In this document: piece after piece, positions 54,634-63,929 of the stretch
How positions within the stretch are numbered: the first letter of the stretch is position 1
How the letters are laid out: the number at the start of each line of letters is the position of its first letter
Source of the DNA: Bacteroidia bacterium
Lineage (GTDB): Bacteria > Bacteroidota > Bacteroidia > Bacteroidales > Prolixibacteraceae
NCBI GenBank assembly: GCA_026391655.1
Contig: JAPLDR010000048.1
Span: 1 to 64,000 of the forward strand
Direction: 5' to 3'
Length of the DNA stretch: 64,000 nt
The notes under the pieces: generated by a model
Told to the model about the DNA's origin: nothing
What the model saw: the letters and a program-made list of their open reading frames with translations, nothing else
The model's database searches: none
Program-made: the position numbers and the translations under genes

Positions 54634-57351
54634 ATGAGCAAACTACTAAAAATCCTTGTTGTCCTGACTCTCGGTTTTACGGGAAAAACAGCGATAGCAC
54701 AGAATCCTCATATTCTGGTGAATGCCAGTGATAAACAGTCGGTTCTTGACAAAATCAAACAACAGGTTTGGACCCAATCGATTTATAAGGAGATCGAAAA
54801 CGAAGTCACTCCTTATGTGGAGCGTCACAAAACTGACCCGCAATGGATATTGAGTCGCTACCTGATGAACCGTGTTCCCGGTAAACGTTATACCACAGTT
54901 TATTCTGATGAATCGGGTTCACGACTTTTGCGATGGACAGGCGATGCTCCTGTGCCAACAGTCAAGGTTTCGACATATCTGAGGTCGCCGATCACCGAAA
55001 AAGGGGCTTCTTACCGGAAACCCACGATCGAAGAGCTGATTCCAAACGATACTTCGCGCGTAATGTTTCTGCTTAATCCTGAAACCAATCAAAAAGAATG
55101 GATCGATCCACAGGCTTTTATTACCGAAATTAATGGTGATATTAACGATCTCGCGCTCAATGCAGCCATTCTTTACTGGCTAAATGGCGAAGAAAAATAT
55201 GCGAGGTTTGCTGCTGATATTCTGGATCAGTGGGCAAAAGGAGTTTATTACCAGGAACCCATTGTCGGCCCATGCCGTACGGGTTTGCTTGATATGCAGA
55301 CACTTGGCGACCAAAGTCACCGTCCGATCATCCTTGCCTACGATTTTGTAAAACCTTTTATGAAGCAAAACGGGTACGACCTTCACTGGTACGAAACCGT
55401 GTTTGAGAAATTCGCCTCAACACTTGCCTTCCGAGGATTCTGGAATAACAACTGGTATGCCGCCGAAAGTTCGACCATGGTTTTTGCGGCTCTTAGCCTC
55501 GAAAACAAGCAGAAACAGGATTATTACCTTCAGTTTATTCTCAAAAAAGATACAATAAACGGTAGTTGCGGGCAATTGGCTTTGCCATCAACGGTCGAAA
55601 AATGGCTGACTCCTGACGGACATTGGAAAGAGCCTGGTGGTTATCACAACTATCCGGTTGGCAATTTGCTCTTGTCTTCGCTCGCACTTGAAAAAAACGG
55701 ATATGATGTTTTTAGACAGTTTCCGGCGCTTTTCAAGGCTTCCTACGCGATGCTTAAGTATTCGTTTCCTAACCTCACTGTTGGTGGCTTTGGCGATACG
55801 GGGCGTGCTTCACAAAGTGCTGAATCGCTCGAAATTGGTCTGTTGGGAGCCGTTAAATACGATCAGCCCGAACTGCCTGAGATGCTCGCTTCGATGAAAA
55901 AGCTGATTGATGGAGGTATGTATAAACGTGAAAGATCTGGCTTTGCAGGTTTATTGTGTTTTCTCCCTGAGATTCCCGAAGCAACGACAACTTACCAATG
56001 GCCACGAACCGGAACCCTTGAATTTGCGCGCTATTTTTTACAGCGTAACGGCACAGACCGGCAAACCGGATTAATGGTTGGTGTGCAGGGTGCAACCTAC
56101 AACCATAACCATTGTAATGGGATGGCCATGGAAATCTATGGGTTGGGTGAAGTAATGGGAATTGATGCCGGAACCGGCCCTAATTACGAACATCCGTTGC
56201 ACCGAAATTATTACAGTCAGTGGGCTGCCCACAATACCGTGGTGGCGGCAGGATCATCAAGTTCGGTTCCATTCAGCGGATCGGCTGGTGCCAAAAATAT
56301 CGGGCAGATTGAATTGGCTGCTATGGAACCGATGTCTGATCAGAAAGCGGTATCTCCAGATTATTCGTTTACCGACACGCGCTATCTCGACAAATCGACC
56401 AGTACGAACCAGTCGCGTACGCTGGCTATTATCCGGACTTCTGAAACTACAGGTTATTACATGGATATTTACAGGTCAGATAATCAAATTAGTAACGATT
56501 ACGTGTATCACAATATCGGAGATAAGGTCACGTTCCTGAATAGCAAAAGAGAAGAATTGAAAACCTCACCGACCGATTATCCCATCGCCGGAAAAGATTA
56601 TCCGGGATTCCGTTTTTTTTCCGATGTTGAAAAGCTGGATGGCTTTACAGGAAACCTGATCGCCCGGTTTTCAATAAAAGACGAACAGTCGAAAGATCTT
56701 TTTATGCAGGTTTTGGTTCCGGGAGTTGAAGGACGAACTTATTACCGGGCTAAATCGCTGAAAACAAAAACTGCAGGCAGACAATACAATGGCAAACCTC
56801 TTCCTGTTTTTACCATTCGTACAGAAGGTGAAGCCAGCACCAAACCATTTATTGCAGTTTTCGAACCCTACAAAGGAACAGACGGCAATAATGTCGATAA
56901 GATTATTGTTGATCAGCGAAACGACGGCGCGAAATTTACTGCATTGACCGTTTTTAACCGCGATTTGTCGCATCAGCTTATATTTCAATCAGTTGATAGT
57001 ATTGCAAATTTTAGTGGCGATAAATGGAAATTTAGCGGTTATTTTGGGGTTGCTGGGTTTAAGAATGGGAAACTGAACTCACTTTATCTCGGTAAAGGAA
57101 TCCAGATTTCCTCAAACGGCTATTCCTTGAATTCAAAAACTACTAATGGTTCTGCCAACCTAAAAGTCGAAGGCAAAATCATTACAATAAGTTGCAATCA
57201 GGAAACTGAAATTGGACTGCCCAATCGGGCTGTTATTAAGATCTGGCTGCAACAAGGTTCAATCAGGGATGAACTTAAGTTTACACCTACAAGTAAAGGT
57301 ATTTCGCTGACGGTTCCTTCAGTCGAAAATGGAGTGATTGTGTTGGAGTGA
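54634..57351 (+). CDS. Heparinase II/III-family lyase 2 (large)
   Basis: 905 aa from ATG 54634 (MSKLLKILVVLTLGFTGKTAIAQ is a clear signal peptide; the frame is open from 54514 but the extension has no family character). Alpha toroid to about 440, then beta-sandwich domains. Active-site-type residues: Asn271-273 in FWNNNWYAAES, Tyr337/Tyr340 in GGYHNYPVG, His491/His493 in YNHNHCNGMAMEIYG, and YSQWAAHNTVVAAG. Closely related in layout to the lyase at 59470. Its length exceeds heparinase II (about 770 aa) because of extra C-terminal beta domains. Substrate inferred to be the PUL polymer. Confidence 0.85.
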   Translation: MSKLLKILVVLTLGFTGKTAIAQNPHILVNASDKQSVLDKIKQQVWTQSIYKEIENEVTPYVERHKTDPQWILSRYLMNRVPGKRYTTVYSDESGSRLLRWTGDAPVPTVKVSTYLRSPITEKGASYRKPTIEELIPNDTSRVMFLLNPETNQKEWIDPQAFITEINGDINDLALNAAILYWLNGEEKYARFAADILDQWAKGVYYQEPIVGPCRTGLLDMQTLGDQSHRPIILAYDFVKPFMKQNGYDLHWYETVFEKFASTLAFRGFWNNNWYAAESSTMVFAALSLENKQKQDYYLQFILKKDTINGSCGQLALPSTVEKWLTPDGHWKEPGGYHNYPVGNLLLSSLALEKNGYDVFRQFPALFKASYAMLKYSFPNLTVGGFGDTGRASQSAESLEIGLLGAVKYDQPELPEMLASMKKLIDGGMYKRERSGFAGLLCFLPEIPEATTTYQWPRTGTLEFARYFLQRNGTDRQTGLMVGVQGATYNHNHCNGMAMEIYGLGEVMGIDAGTGPNYEHPLHRNYYSQWAAHNTVVAAGSSSSVPFSGSAGAKNIGQIELAAMEPMSDQKAVSPDYSFTDTRYLDKSTSTNQSRTLAIIRTSETTGYYMDIYRSDNQISNDYVYHNIGDKVTFLNSKREELKTSPTDYPIAGKDYPGFRFFSDVEKLDGFTGNLIARFSIKDEQSKDLFMQVLVPGVEGRTYYRAKSLKTKTAGRQYNGKPLPVFTIRTEGEASTKPFIAVFEPYKGTDGNNVDKIIVDQRNDGAKFTALTVFNRDLSHQLIFQSVDSIANFSGDKWKFSGYFGVAGFKNGKLNSLYLGKGIQISSNGYSLNSKTTNGSANLKVEGKIITISCNQETEIGLPNRAVIKIWLQQGSIRDELKFTPTSKGISLTVPSVENGVIVLE

Positions 57352-57360
57352 ATTATCGAA

Positions 57361-57437
57361 TTACTCAGCAGGTGACTTCAAGTCACCTGCTGAGTAAGAG
57401 GTTATAGGCTTCAAGTCACCTGCTGAGTAAGAAATTA
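57361..57437 (+). repeat. 17-bp perfect hairpin plus repeated arm between lyase genes
   Basis: Bases 57361-57377 and 57381-57397 form a perfect 17-bp inverted repeat with a 3-nt loop. Bases 57376-57404 recur at 57409-57437 with two differences (33-nt period), so a second right arm follows. Sits between two lyase genes 102 bp apart. It could stabilise or end the upstream mRNA. Confidence 0.8.
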
Positions 57438-57453
57438 TCAATTAACAACCCTA

Positions 57454-59415
57454 ATGATAAAAAAAATGAAAAAAGCTATTTATTTAATTGTTTGCATTTT
57501 AATGATTTGTGTGTTTTCGGCCAAAACACAGAATCTGCTTAGCGGAAAATTTTCGAAAGATGAACTGACTAAAATTTTGATTAGCCAGGAGAAATGGGTG
57601 CCATTCCCTAAAATTACGGATCGTAACGGATGGGCCAAAGCTGATCCCGAAATGATGAAAGCCTATGTGAAAAAGGCCGAAACTTATTTGAACTACGAAT
57701 GGCCGGGAATTCCGGCGACCAAATCGCTGCTCATTGAGAGGACAGGTGACCGTGATGAGTACCAAAAGATTAGTTTCGAGAAAAGGGGAGTGCTTGGCAC
57801 CCTGTTGCTGGCCGAAATCTATGAAAACAAAGGTCGCTTTGTCGATCAGATTATCGATGGTGTGTGGTCGATTTGTGAGGAGTCGTTTTGGGGTGTTCCT
57901 GCACATTTACCTAAAACAAAAGAACTTTCGGGTTTAATGGATGTTTCACAACCTTTTGTAGAATTGTTCTCTGCCGAAACAGCTACCTTTCTCGCATGGG
58001 TCGATTATTTTCTTGGCGATAAACTTGATGCTGTCTCTCCCCAGATTCGCAAACGGATCTATAACGAAACTAACAGCCGGATTTTTACACCTTTGATGAC
58101 CAAACATCACGGTTTTATGGGTTCAAATACCGATGGCCGGCGTCCAAATAACTGGAACCCATGGATCTGTTCCAACTGGCTGAATGCTGTATTATTGCTC
58201 GAAAAAGACAATCAGAAACGAACTGAAGCCGTTTCTAAAATCCTTTCTGTACTCGACCAATTCCTCAACCCTTATCCTCAGGATGGTGGCTGTGATGAAG
58301 GTCCGGGTTACTGGGGAGCTGCCGGTGCTTCATTGTATGATAATATTGCGATGCTTAATTTAGCCACAAACAATGCGTTCACCTATGTTTACAAAGACGA
58401 GAAATTCAGGAACATGGGTAAATTCATCTACCGTGCTCAGATCAGTCCTGTCTATTTTATGAATTTTGCTGATGCAAGTCCAAAACCCGGGATGGCCGCT
58501 GATATGATTTACCGGTTTGGGGCAGCTATTGAGGATCCCGACATGATGAAGTTTGGTGCATTTTACCGTACTTCAGGTGATGGATCCTCAGGTCGTTCCC
58601 ATTATTTCAGAAATTTTTTCGCCTTGTTTATCCAAAAGGAATACCAAAATGCAGCACAGGGACTGCCTCTTCCAAAAGATACCTGGCTGCCCGATCTTCA
58701 GGTGATGATTGCACGTGATAAACAAGGATCAACAGACGGTTTTTTTGTAGCAGCAAAAGGTGGAAACAACGACGAAAGCCATAACCACAACGACATTGGT
58801 AATTATATGATCTATTATAACGGATTTCCTTTACTGATTGATGTTGGCAGTGGTACCTATACGCGCAGAACCTTCAGCGACAAGCGTTATGAGATTTGGT
58901 ACAATCGTTCTGATTACCACAATGACCCGACTATCAACGGCAAAGATCAGCTTCCGGGAGCTGAATTTAAAGCGGGAAACGTTTCTTATAAAACCGGAAA
59001 AGATTTCTCTGCACTTTCACTCGACATTGCCAAATCGTATCCTGAGGATGCCGGAGTAATGTCATGGAAGAGGACAATCCGTCTGAACCGTGCGAAAAAT
59101 GTCGTGATCGACGATGCCGTCAAACTTACACAAACAAAATCAGTTGTGCAGCATTTGATGACTTGTTATCCGGCCGAAGTGTTGAAACCGGGTGAGTTGG
59201 TCATTCATTCTGCTCCTGAAGGTGGAAAAGCAATGGATTTTACAATTAACTACAATCCGGCCCAATTTGATGTTTCTGTTGAAAAAATTAAGATGGGATC
59301 TATGGAAGACAAGGGTGTTCTTCAGAGATGGGGTGATACGATTCAGCGGATCAACTTTAAGGTGAAAACGCCTAAAAAAGCAGATAACTATAGTTTCAGG
59401 ATTGCACCAAGGTAA
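57454..59415 (+). CDS. Heparinase II/III-family lyase 3
   Basis: 653 aa (a second ATG at 57466 gives 649 aa and is equally likely). Signal peptide AIYLIVCILMICVFSAKTQ. Toroid with Asn233 in PNNWNPWICSNW and Tyr286 in GPGYWGAAG, then heparinase II/III domain with His443/His445 in SHNHNDIGNYMIYYNGFPLLIDVGSGTY. The ESHNHND and LLIDVG pattern is the typical core of the family. It differs from the two large lyases in length and domain ends, so it probably attacks a different bond or chain length. Confidence 0.85.
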   Translation: MIKKMKKAIYLIVCILMICVFSAKTQNLLSGKFSKDELTKILISQEKWVPFPKITDRNGWAKADPEMMKAYVKKAETYLNYEWPGIPATKSLLIERTGDRDEYQKISFEKRGVLGTLLLAEIYENKGRFVDQIIDGVWSICEESFWGVPAHLPKTKELSGLMDVSQPFVELFSAETATFLAWVDYFLGDKLDAVSPQIRKRIYNETNSRIFTPLMTKHHGFMGSNTDGRRPNNWNPWICSNWLNAVLLLEKDNQKRTEAVSKILSVLDQFLNPYPQDGGCDEGPGYWGAAGASLYDNIAMLNLATNNAFTYVYKDEKFRNMGKFIYRAQISPVYFMNFADASPKPGMAADMIYRFGAAIEDPDMMKFGAFYRTSGDGSSGRSHYFRNFFALFIQKEYQNAAQGLPLPKDTWLPDLQVMIARDKQGSTDGFFVAAKGGNNDESHNHNDIGNYMIYYNGFPLLIDVGSGTYTRRTFSDKRYEIWYNRSDYHNDPTINGKDQLPGAEFKAGNVSYKTGKDFSALSLDIAKSYPEDAGVMSWKRTIRLNRAKNVVIDDAVKLTQTKSVVQHLMTCYPAEVLKPGELVIHSAPEGGKAMDFTINYNPAQFDVSVEKIKMGSMEDKGVLQRWGDTIQRINFKVKTPKKADNYSFRIAPR

Positions 59416-59469
59416 GGTGTTGTCCTTTAGAAAAAGGCAGTTAATTTTTTGATAACTAAATTATCCATT

Positions 59470-62265
59470 ATGAAAACTTTTATTTCATTGCTATTGATTT
59501 TACTGTTTTCAGCTACTTTTCTGATTGCTCAGCCGACGCATCCAAGGATTTATGTGACCGAAAATCAGCGGGCGGTGTTTCAGGTGCGTCTCAAAGAATA
59601 TGAAAAAATAAGGGAATCGGTTGATGCAATGAAATCGAAAGTTGACCCTTATGTTGAAAGACATCATTCCGATCCGCAGTGGATTGTCTCACGTCTTCAA
59701 ATGTACTGGAAAACAAAGTACAAGCGTGTTTATGTGAACGGCATGTACTTCTCGCATGGTGAAGGTCAGGCACCTGTTCCGACGGTTCGTTTCTCAGGAT
59801 CACGCGACTGGGCGACTGATTACATTGTTCCAAAAATTGAAGATATTCAGCCTTATATGGACGATGAACGCGGAATCTATCTTCAGAATGATAAAAAACC
59901 TGGAAAGCCGTGGGAGTGGGTTGTTCCCGCAAAAACGGGCAACATTATCGAGCGGATGAACGAAAGTATTCTGGATCTTGCCGAAAAGGCTGCCTTTATT
60001 TACTGGCTCACACAAGAAGAGAAATACGCTGTTTTTGCTTCCGATATTCTGATGAAATATCTTGAGGGGATTTATTATCGCGATGCTCCGCTTACGGTTG
60101 AAAATCATGGGAATGCCAATCTCATGGGACTTCAGACCTTCGAAGTGATTCATGAACGGGTCATTGAACCCATTACGATCGGATATGATTTTATTTATCC
60201 CTATCTGGCAAAAAAAGGCAAAGACATCAAAATGATTGCTGAGGTATTTCGCAGATGGGCCGATCAGGAGATCAAAAATGGTGTTCCCGACAACAACTGG
60301 AACCTAATGCAGGCCCGATATATTACTTATCTGGCGCTGGCGCTTGATGACGATAAAACTTACAGCGACGGCAAGGGACAGCAATATTATATTGATCAAA
60401 TACTTAATAAGAATTCTATCCGGCAGAAAGCGTTAAAGGATGTGGCGAAGACTTTTGATCAGCAAACCGGAATCTGGCCCGAAACTTCAGGTTATTCAAC
60501 AGGCGTTTCAAAAGATATTCTCGAAGTATGCTGTTTGATTGACAATGTCAGTAACGATCATATTCTGAATCAGTTTCCAATTGTTGAAAAAGCGATTCTG
60601 GCCACTTCGGAATACCTCTTTCCAAACGACTTCACCGTTGCATTTGGTGATTCACACCACAGCCGGATCAAAATGGGAGCATTGGAAATGCTTGTTTCTC
60701 AGTATCGCAAATATGGTGATACGGTAAAAGAGGCCCAGGTGACACGTCTGCTTAAGAAGTTTATCAGCCGGAAGGAGTATAACCGCGATGAACAGCTGTC
60801 ATTGTTTCAGCTCTTTTTCTGTGTCGATGAATTAAAAGCTGCCGATATTACAACAGATAGTGGTGAGAACCTGATTACTAATTTATTCTATGCTCCGAAT
60901 GTCAGCTGGATTGTGCAACGAAATGGTCTTGATCGTCAAAATGGCATGATGATCTCCGAAAACGCATCACTTGGAAACCATTCACACACGAATGGCATCA
61001 ATATCGAATTGTATGGCAAAGGACTCGTTTTTGCACCCGATTGCGCCGCCGGAGTCAGTTATTGGTCAGCCGATCACAAAGAGTATTACAGCCGTTTTCC
61101 GGCACACAACACAGTGGTTGTGGATGGTAAATCGGATTACGGAAATATGAGAGGTGGTTTACCTTTCGAACTGATTTCCAATTACCCCGAAAGCAGTCTG
61201 CCAGGCGAACTATGTGGCAATGTTACCTTTACGAATGTCTCCATCACTGAACCCAAAACCGATGCCGGACAGCTGCGCTTGTTAAGCATTGTCAGGACAG
61301 GGAAAACGACAGGTTATTTTGTCGATATTTTCAGATCGCACCGTAAAGATGGGAAAGATATTAAAAATGAATACCTCTATCACAGTCAGGGACATCAGTT
61401 AACGATCCGCGACGTGAAGGGGATTCCGCTAAAATTGAGTCCGACGGAAGAACTCTCCTCCGCAGCCGGCGATCTGATTGGTTACGATTATTTTAAAGAT
61501 AAACAGACTATTACAACCGCTCAGCCAACCCTTTCTAAATTTGCAATACAACTGGGCAAAGGTGAAGATGTGGGTGTAAACCTCTGGATGAATGGGAGTC
61601 AGGGACGGAAATTGTTTTCGGTGAAAGCCCCGGAGTCGAGGGCTGTGTCTGGCTCTGTACCTGATACCTTACTTGGTAAACCGCTTCCCACATTGATTGT
61701 CAGGCAGGAAGGTGAAGCATGGAAACGGCCATTTGTCGCTATCATCGAACCATTTTATGAGAAAGATGCTCCCTCTGTCACGAAAGTTTCCTGGTTCGGA
61801 TCGGGAGATTCGTTTACAGGTGTTGAGGTAATTTCAAAAGGTGGCCTGAAAAATCAGATATTTAGTGGTGACGGAGAGCAAACCCAATATGAGTCAACAA
61901 GTCTAAAATTCGAAGGACGATATGGTGTGATCGGTGAAGCGAACAACTTGCTCACTTCTGTTTTACTTGGCGATGGCCGGTTGATCCAAACCGGTGATTG
62001 GAAGATTGAGAATAGTGAATCGAAAAATCCCGTCAGTATCACAATTTTGAAAGGACAGTTACAGATATCTTCTCAGAAAAGTTTCAGGTTAACCATACCT
62101 GTTCCGCAATCAAAGGTTGAAAACATTGTTCTGAAAACAACTTCCGATGTGGCTCCGGCTCAATATAAAGGAATAATTTCACAAAGTAAGTATGGCAAAA
62201 TTGCAGTTTTCGAATTACCGGCATTAAAAAACCAGACTTTGATTATTGAGCAGGGTATAAAATAA
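59470..62265 (+). CDS. Heparinase II/III-family lyase 4 (large)
   Basis: 931 aa from ATG 59470 (MKTFISLLLILLFSATFLIAQ; the frame is open from 59449). Same domain plan as the lyase at 54634: PYVERHHSDPQWIVSRLQMYW near the start, Asn275/Asn276 and Asn278 in DNNWNLMQARY, Tyr342 in SGYSTG, His504/His506 in GNHSHTNGINIELYG, YSRFPAHNTVVVDG. The two share PYVERHxxDPQWIxSR and the ending region RQEGEAxxRPFVAxxEPF, so they are paralogs. Last gene of the PUL on this strand. Substrate inferred only. Confidence 0.85.
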   Translation: MKTFISLLLILLFSATFLIAQPTHPRIYVTENQRAVFQVRLKEYEKIRESVDAMKSKVDPYVERHHSDPQWIVSRLQMYWKTKYKRVYVNGMYFSHGEGQAPVPTVRFSGSRDWATDYIVPKIEDIQPYMDDERGIYLQNDKKPGKPWEWVVPAKTGNIIERMNESILDLAEKAAFIYWLTQEEKYAVFASDILMKYLEGIYYRDAPLTVENHGNANLMGLQTFEVIHERVIEPITIGYDFIYPYLAKKGKDIKMIAEVFRRWADQEIKNGVPDNNWNLMQARYITYLALALDDDKTYSDGKGQQYYIDQILNKNSIRQKALKDVAKTFDQQTGIWPETSGYSTGVSKDILEVCCLIDNVSNDHILNQFPIVEKAILATSEYLFPNDFTVAFGDSHHSRIKMGALEMLVSQYRKYGDTVKEAQVTRLLKKFISRKEYNRDEQLSLFQLFFCVDELKAADITTDSGENLITNLFYAPNVSWIVQRNGLDRQNGMMISENASLGNHSHTNGINIELYGKGLVFAPDCAAGVSYWSADHKEYYSRFPAHNTVVVDGKSDYGNMRGGLPFELISNYPESSLPGELCGNVTFTNVSITEPKTDAGQLRLLSIVRTGKTTGYFVDIFRSHRKDGKDIKNEYLYHSQGHQLTIRDVKGIPLKLSPTEELSSAAGDLIGYDYFKDKQTITTAQPTLSKFAIQLGKGEDVGVNLWMNGSQGRKLFSVKAPESRAVSGSVPDTLLGKPLPTLIVRQEGEAWKRPFVAIIEPFYEKDAPSVTKVSWFGSGDSFTGVEVISKGGLKNQIFSGDGEQTQYESTSLKFEGRYGVIGEANNLLTSVLLGDGRLIQTGDWKIENSESKNPVSITILKGQLQISSQKSFRLTIPVPQSKVENIVLKTTSDVAPAQYKGIISQSKYGKIAVFELPALKNQTLIIEQGIK

Positions 62266-62333
62266 ACGGTGAAAATAGCATTCCCATTAATTTAAATGGA
62301 ACAGAAATACAAATACAATAGTCGACTTTCTGA

Positions 62334-63644
62334 TCAAAAAACAAACTGACCGGGGTTGGATCCGGTTTGAAATGCGTAATACAATGGCAGAAAAATTAAT
62401 TTCTGCTCAGGGAGTCTGGCAAAAGGTGCTCCGGAAAAAACTATCCCGTATGGGCAGCCCGCATAATTTTCGAGCAGCAGATGCATACTCCGTAAACGCC
62501 CCGCAACCCCACTTTTTATTTCAGCAGGAATGATACGACCGTTATCGCTTAATAAATAATCTACCTCGGCAGTGCTACTCTTTTCTTCTCTCGACCAGTA
62601 ATATAGGGCATCATTTCCGGCTGCAGCAAATTCCTGTCCTGCAAATTGCTCCGCCATAGCTCCTTTGTAGATTGCTAAAAGGTCGTCTTCGAGGTATTCC
62701 ACATCAGCAGATAAACCGCTTATTTGTTGCATCAAACCAATGTCGAGCATCAGTGCCTTGAATTTTTTATCAGATGCAGAAGCTTCCAGTGGAAGTCCTG
62801 CAGGACTTTTTCGGATAACTCTTGCCTGGCTTAACAATTCAAAGGCTTTTTTTATGGTTGGTATTGAAAAATCGGTTGATAAATGTGAATACTTAATTTG
62901 CTTTCCAATACTTTTAGCGACTGATGCAAAAACAATATTCAGGCAACGTTTATCGGCATAAGGAGCATATTTTGAAAAATCCTGGCGAAAAGTGTCGGCA
63001 AGGTTTAGTTGAATATCAAAAACATCCCTGATACGTTTGGTTTCGGAATATCGTTGAACACATTCGGGCATTCCGCCGACAAAAAAATAATTCTTTACTT
63101 CATTAATCAGCGAATGATGAATTGAATCAGAAAGTTTTTGCGGAGATGACAAAACTATCTCGGCTAATTTGGATTTACCCGTTGCAAGCAAAAATTCCGG
63201 GAAACTCATGGGAAACATATTCAGAAATTCAACCCTTCCAACAGGAATAGAAATATCCTGAAATGCAAATTCAAGTAGTGATCCTGCGGAAATGACGTGC
63301 TGTTCAGGCATCTCCTCATAAAAATACCGAAGTGCTTTTATGGCTGAAGGGCACCCCTGGATCTCATCGAAGAAGAGCAAACTTTCACCCTTAACAATGG
63401 AGGTGTTAAGAACAATCTCCAACTCTGCCACAATCCGGTGAACATCAAAGTTTAAATTAAAAATGGAATGCCAATCCGGGTGCATTTCAAAATTGATCAC
63501 ATGAATTTTCCCATTAAAGTAATGTTTGCCAAATTCATTAACAATCCAGGTCTTTCCTATTTGCCGTGCCCCCCTTAAAATTAGCGGCTTTCTGTTTGAG
63601 CGATTTTTCCATTCAACTAATTTGTTAGTTATAATCCTTTTCAT
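62334..63644 (-). CDS. AAA ATPase with DUF4143 domain
   Basis: 436 aa. Walker A RGARQIGKT near residue 25, Walker B SLLFFDEIQG near 92, sensor ISAGSLLEFAF near 118, and a C-terminal DUF4143 nuclease-like part (EVDYLLSDNGRIIPAEIKSG) with Asp and E-x-K of the restriction-endonuclease fold. Members are very common in Bacteroidota, often in several copies, and their role is unknown. It converges on the last lyase gene and has no obvious partner. A 33-bp tandem repeat lies just upstream of its start. Confidence 0.9.
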   Translation of the reverse strand: MKRIITNKLVEWKNRSNRKPLILRGARQIGKTWIVNEFGKHYFNGKIHVINFEMHPDWHSIFNLNFDVHRIVAELEIVLNTSIVKGESLLFFDEIQGCPSAIKALRYFYEEMPEQHVISAGSLLEFAFQDISIPVGRVEFLNMFPMSFPEFLLATGKSKLAEIVLSSPQKLSDSIHHSLINEVKNYFFVGGMPECVQRYSETKRIRDVFDIQLNLADTFRQDFSKYAPYADKRCLNIVFASVAKSIGKQIKYSHLSTDFSIPTIKKAFELLSQARVIRKSPAGLPLEASASDKKFKALMLDIGLMQQISGLSADVEYLEDDLLAIYKGAMAEQFAGQEFAAAGNDALYYWSREEKSSTAEVDYLLSDNGRIIPAEIKSGVAGRLRSMHLLLENYAGCPYGIVFSGAPFARLPEQKLIFLPLYYAFQTGSNPGQFVF

Positions 63645-63669
63645 TATTTTTGAGAATATTTATGAGATT

Positions 63670-63741
63670 CAAGGTAAAATTACTAACTTGCCTTAAGAAA
63701 TACAAGGTAAAATTACTAATTTTCTTTAAGAAGTACAAGGC
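63670..63741. repeat. 33-bp tandem repeat upstream of the ATPase gene
   Basis: caaggtaaaattactaa starts at 63670 and again at 63703, the units being 33 bp with four to five differences; a third copy begins (caaggc) at 63736. It lies 26 bp before the ATPase ATG (minus strand), within its promoter or leader. No unique spacers, so not CRISPR. Confidence 0.75.
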
Positions 63742-63929
63742 ATTAGATTATTGAAATTCAAAATTTAATTCTATCAAGTTATCGGAAGAATACTATTGGG
63801 ACAAAATCTGGACATTTACCTTATTGTAACTACGATTCAAATTCTACATAGAAAATGGTGTTCCGAAATCACAATATAATCGGGGCGGGAGCGAAAAGCC
63901 AAACGAGAAGCAGAAAAATAAGATAAAAG

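Noticed and set aside
63670-63741. CRISPR array or insertion-sequence end
   Set aside because: Direct tandem units without spacers; no transposase gene and no matching inverted end.
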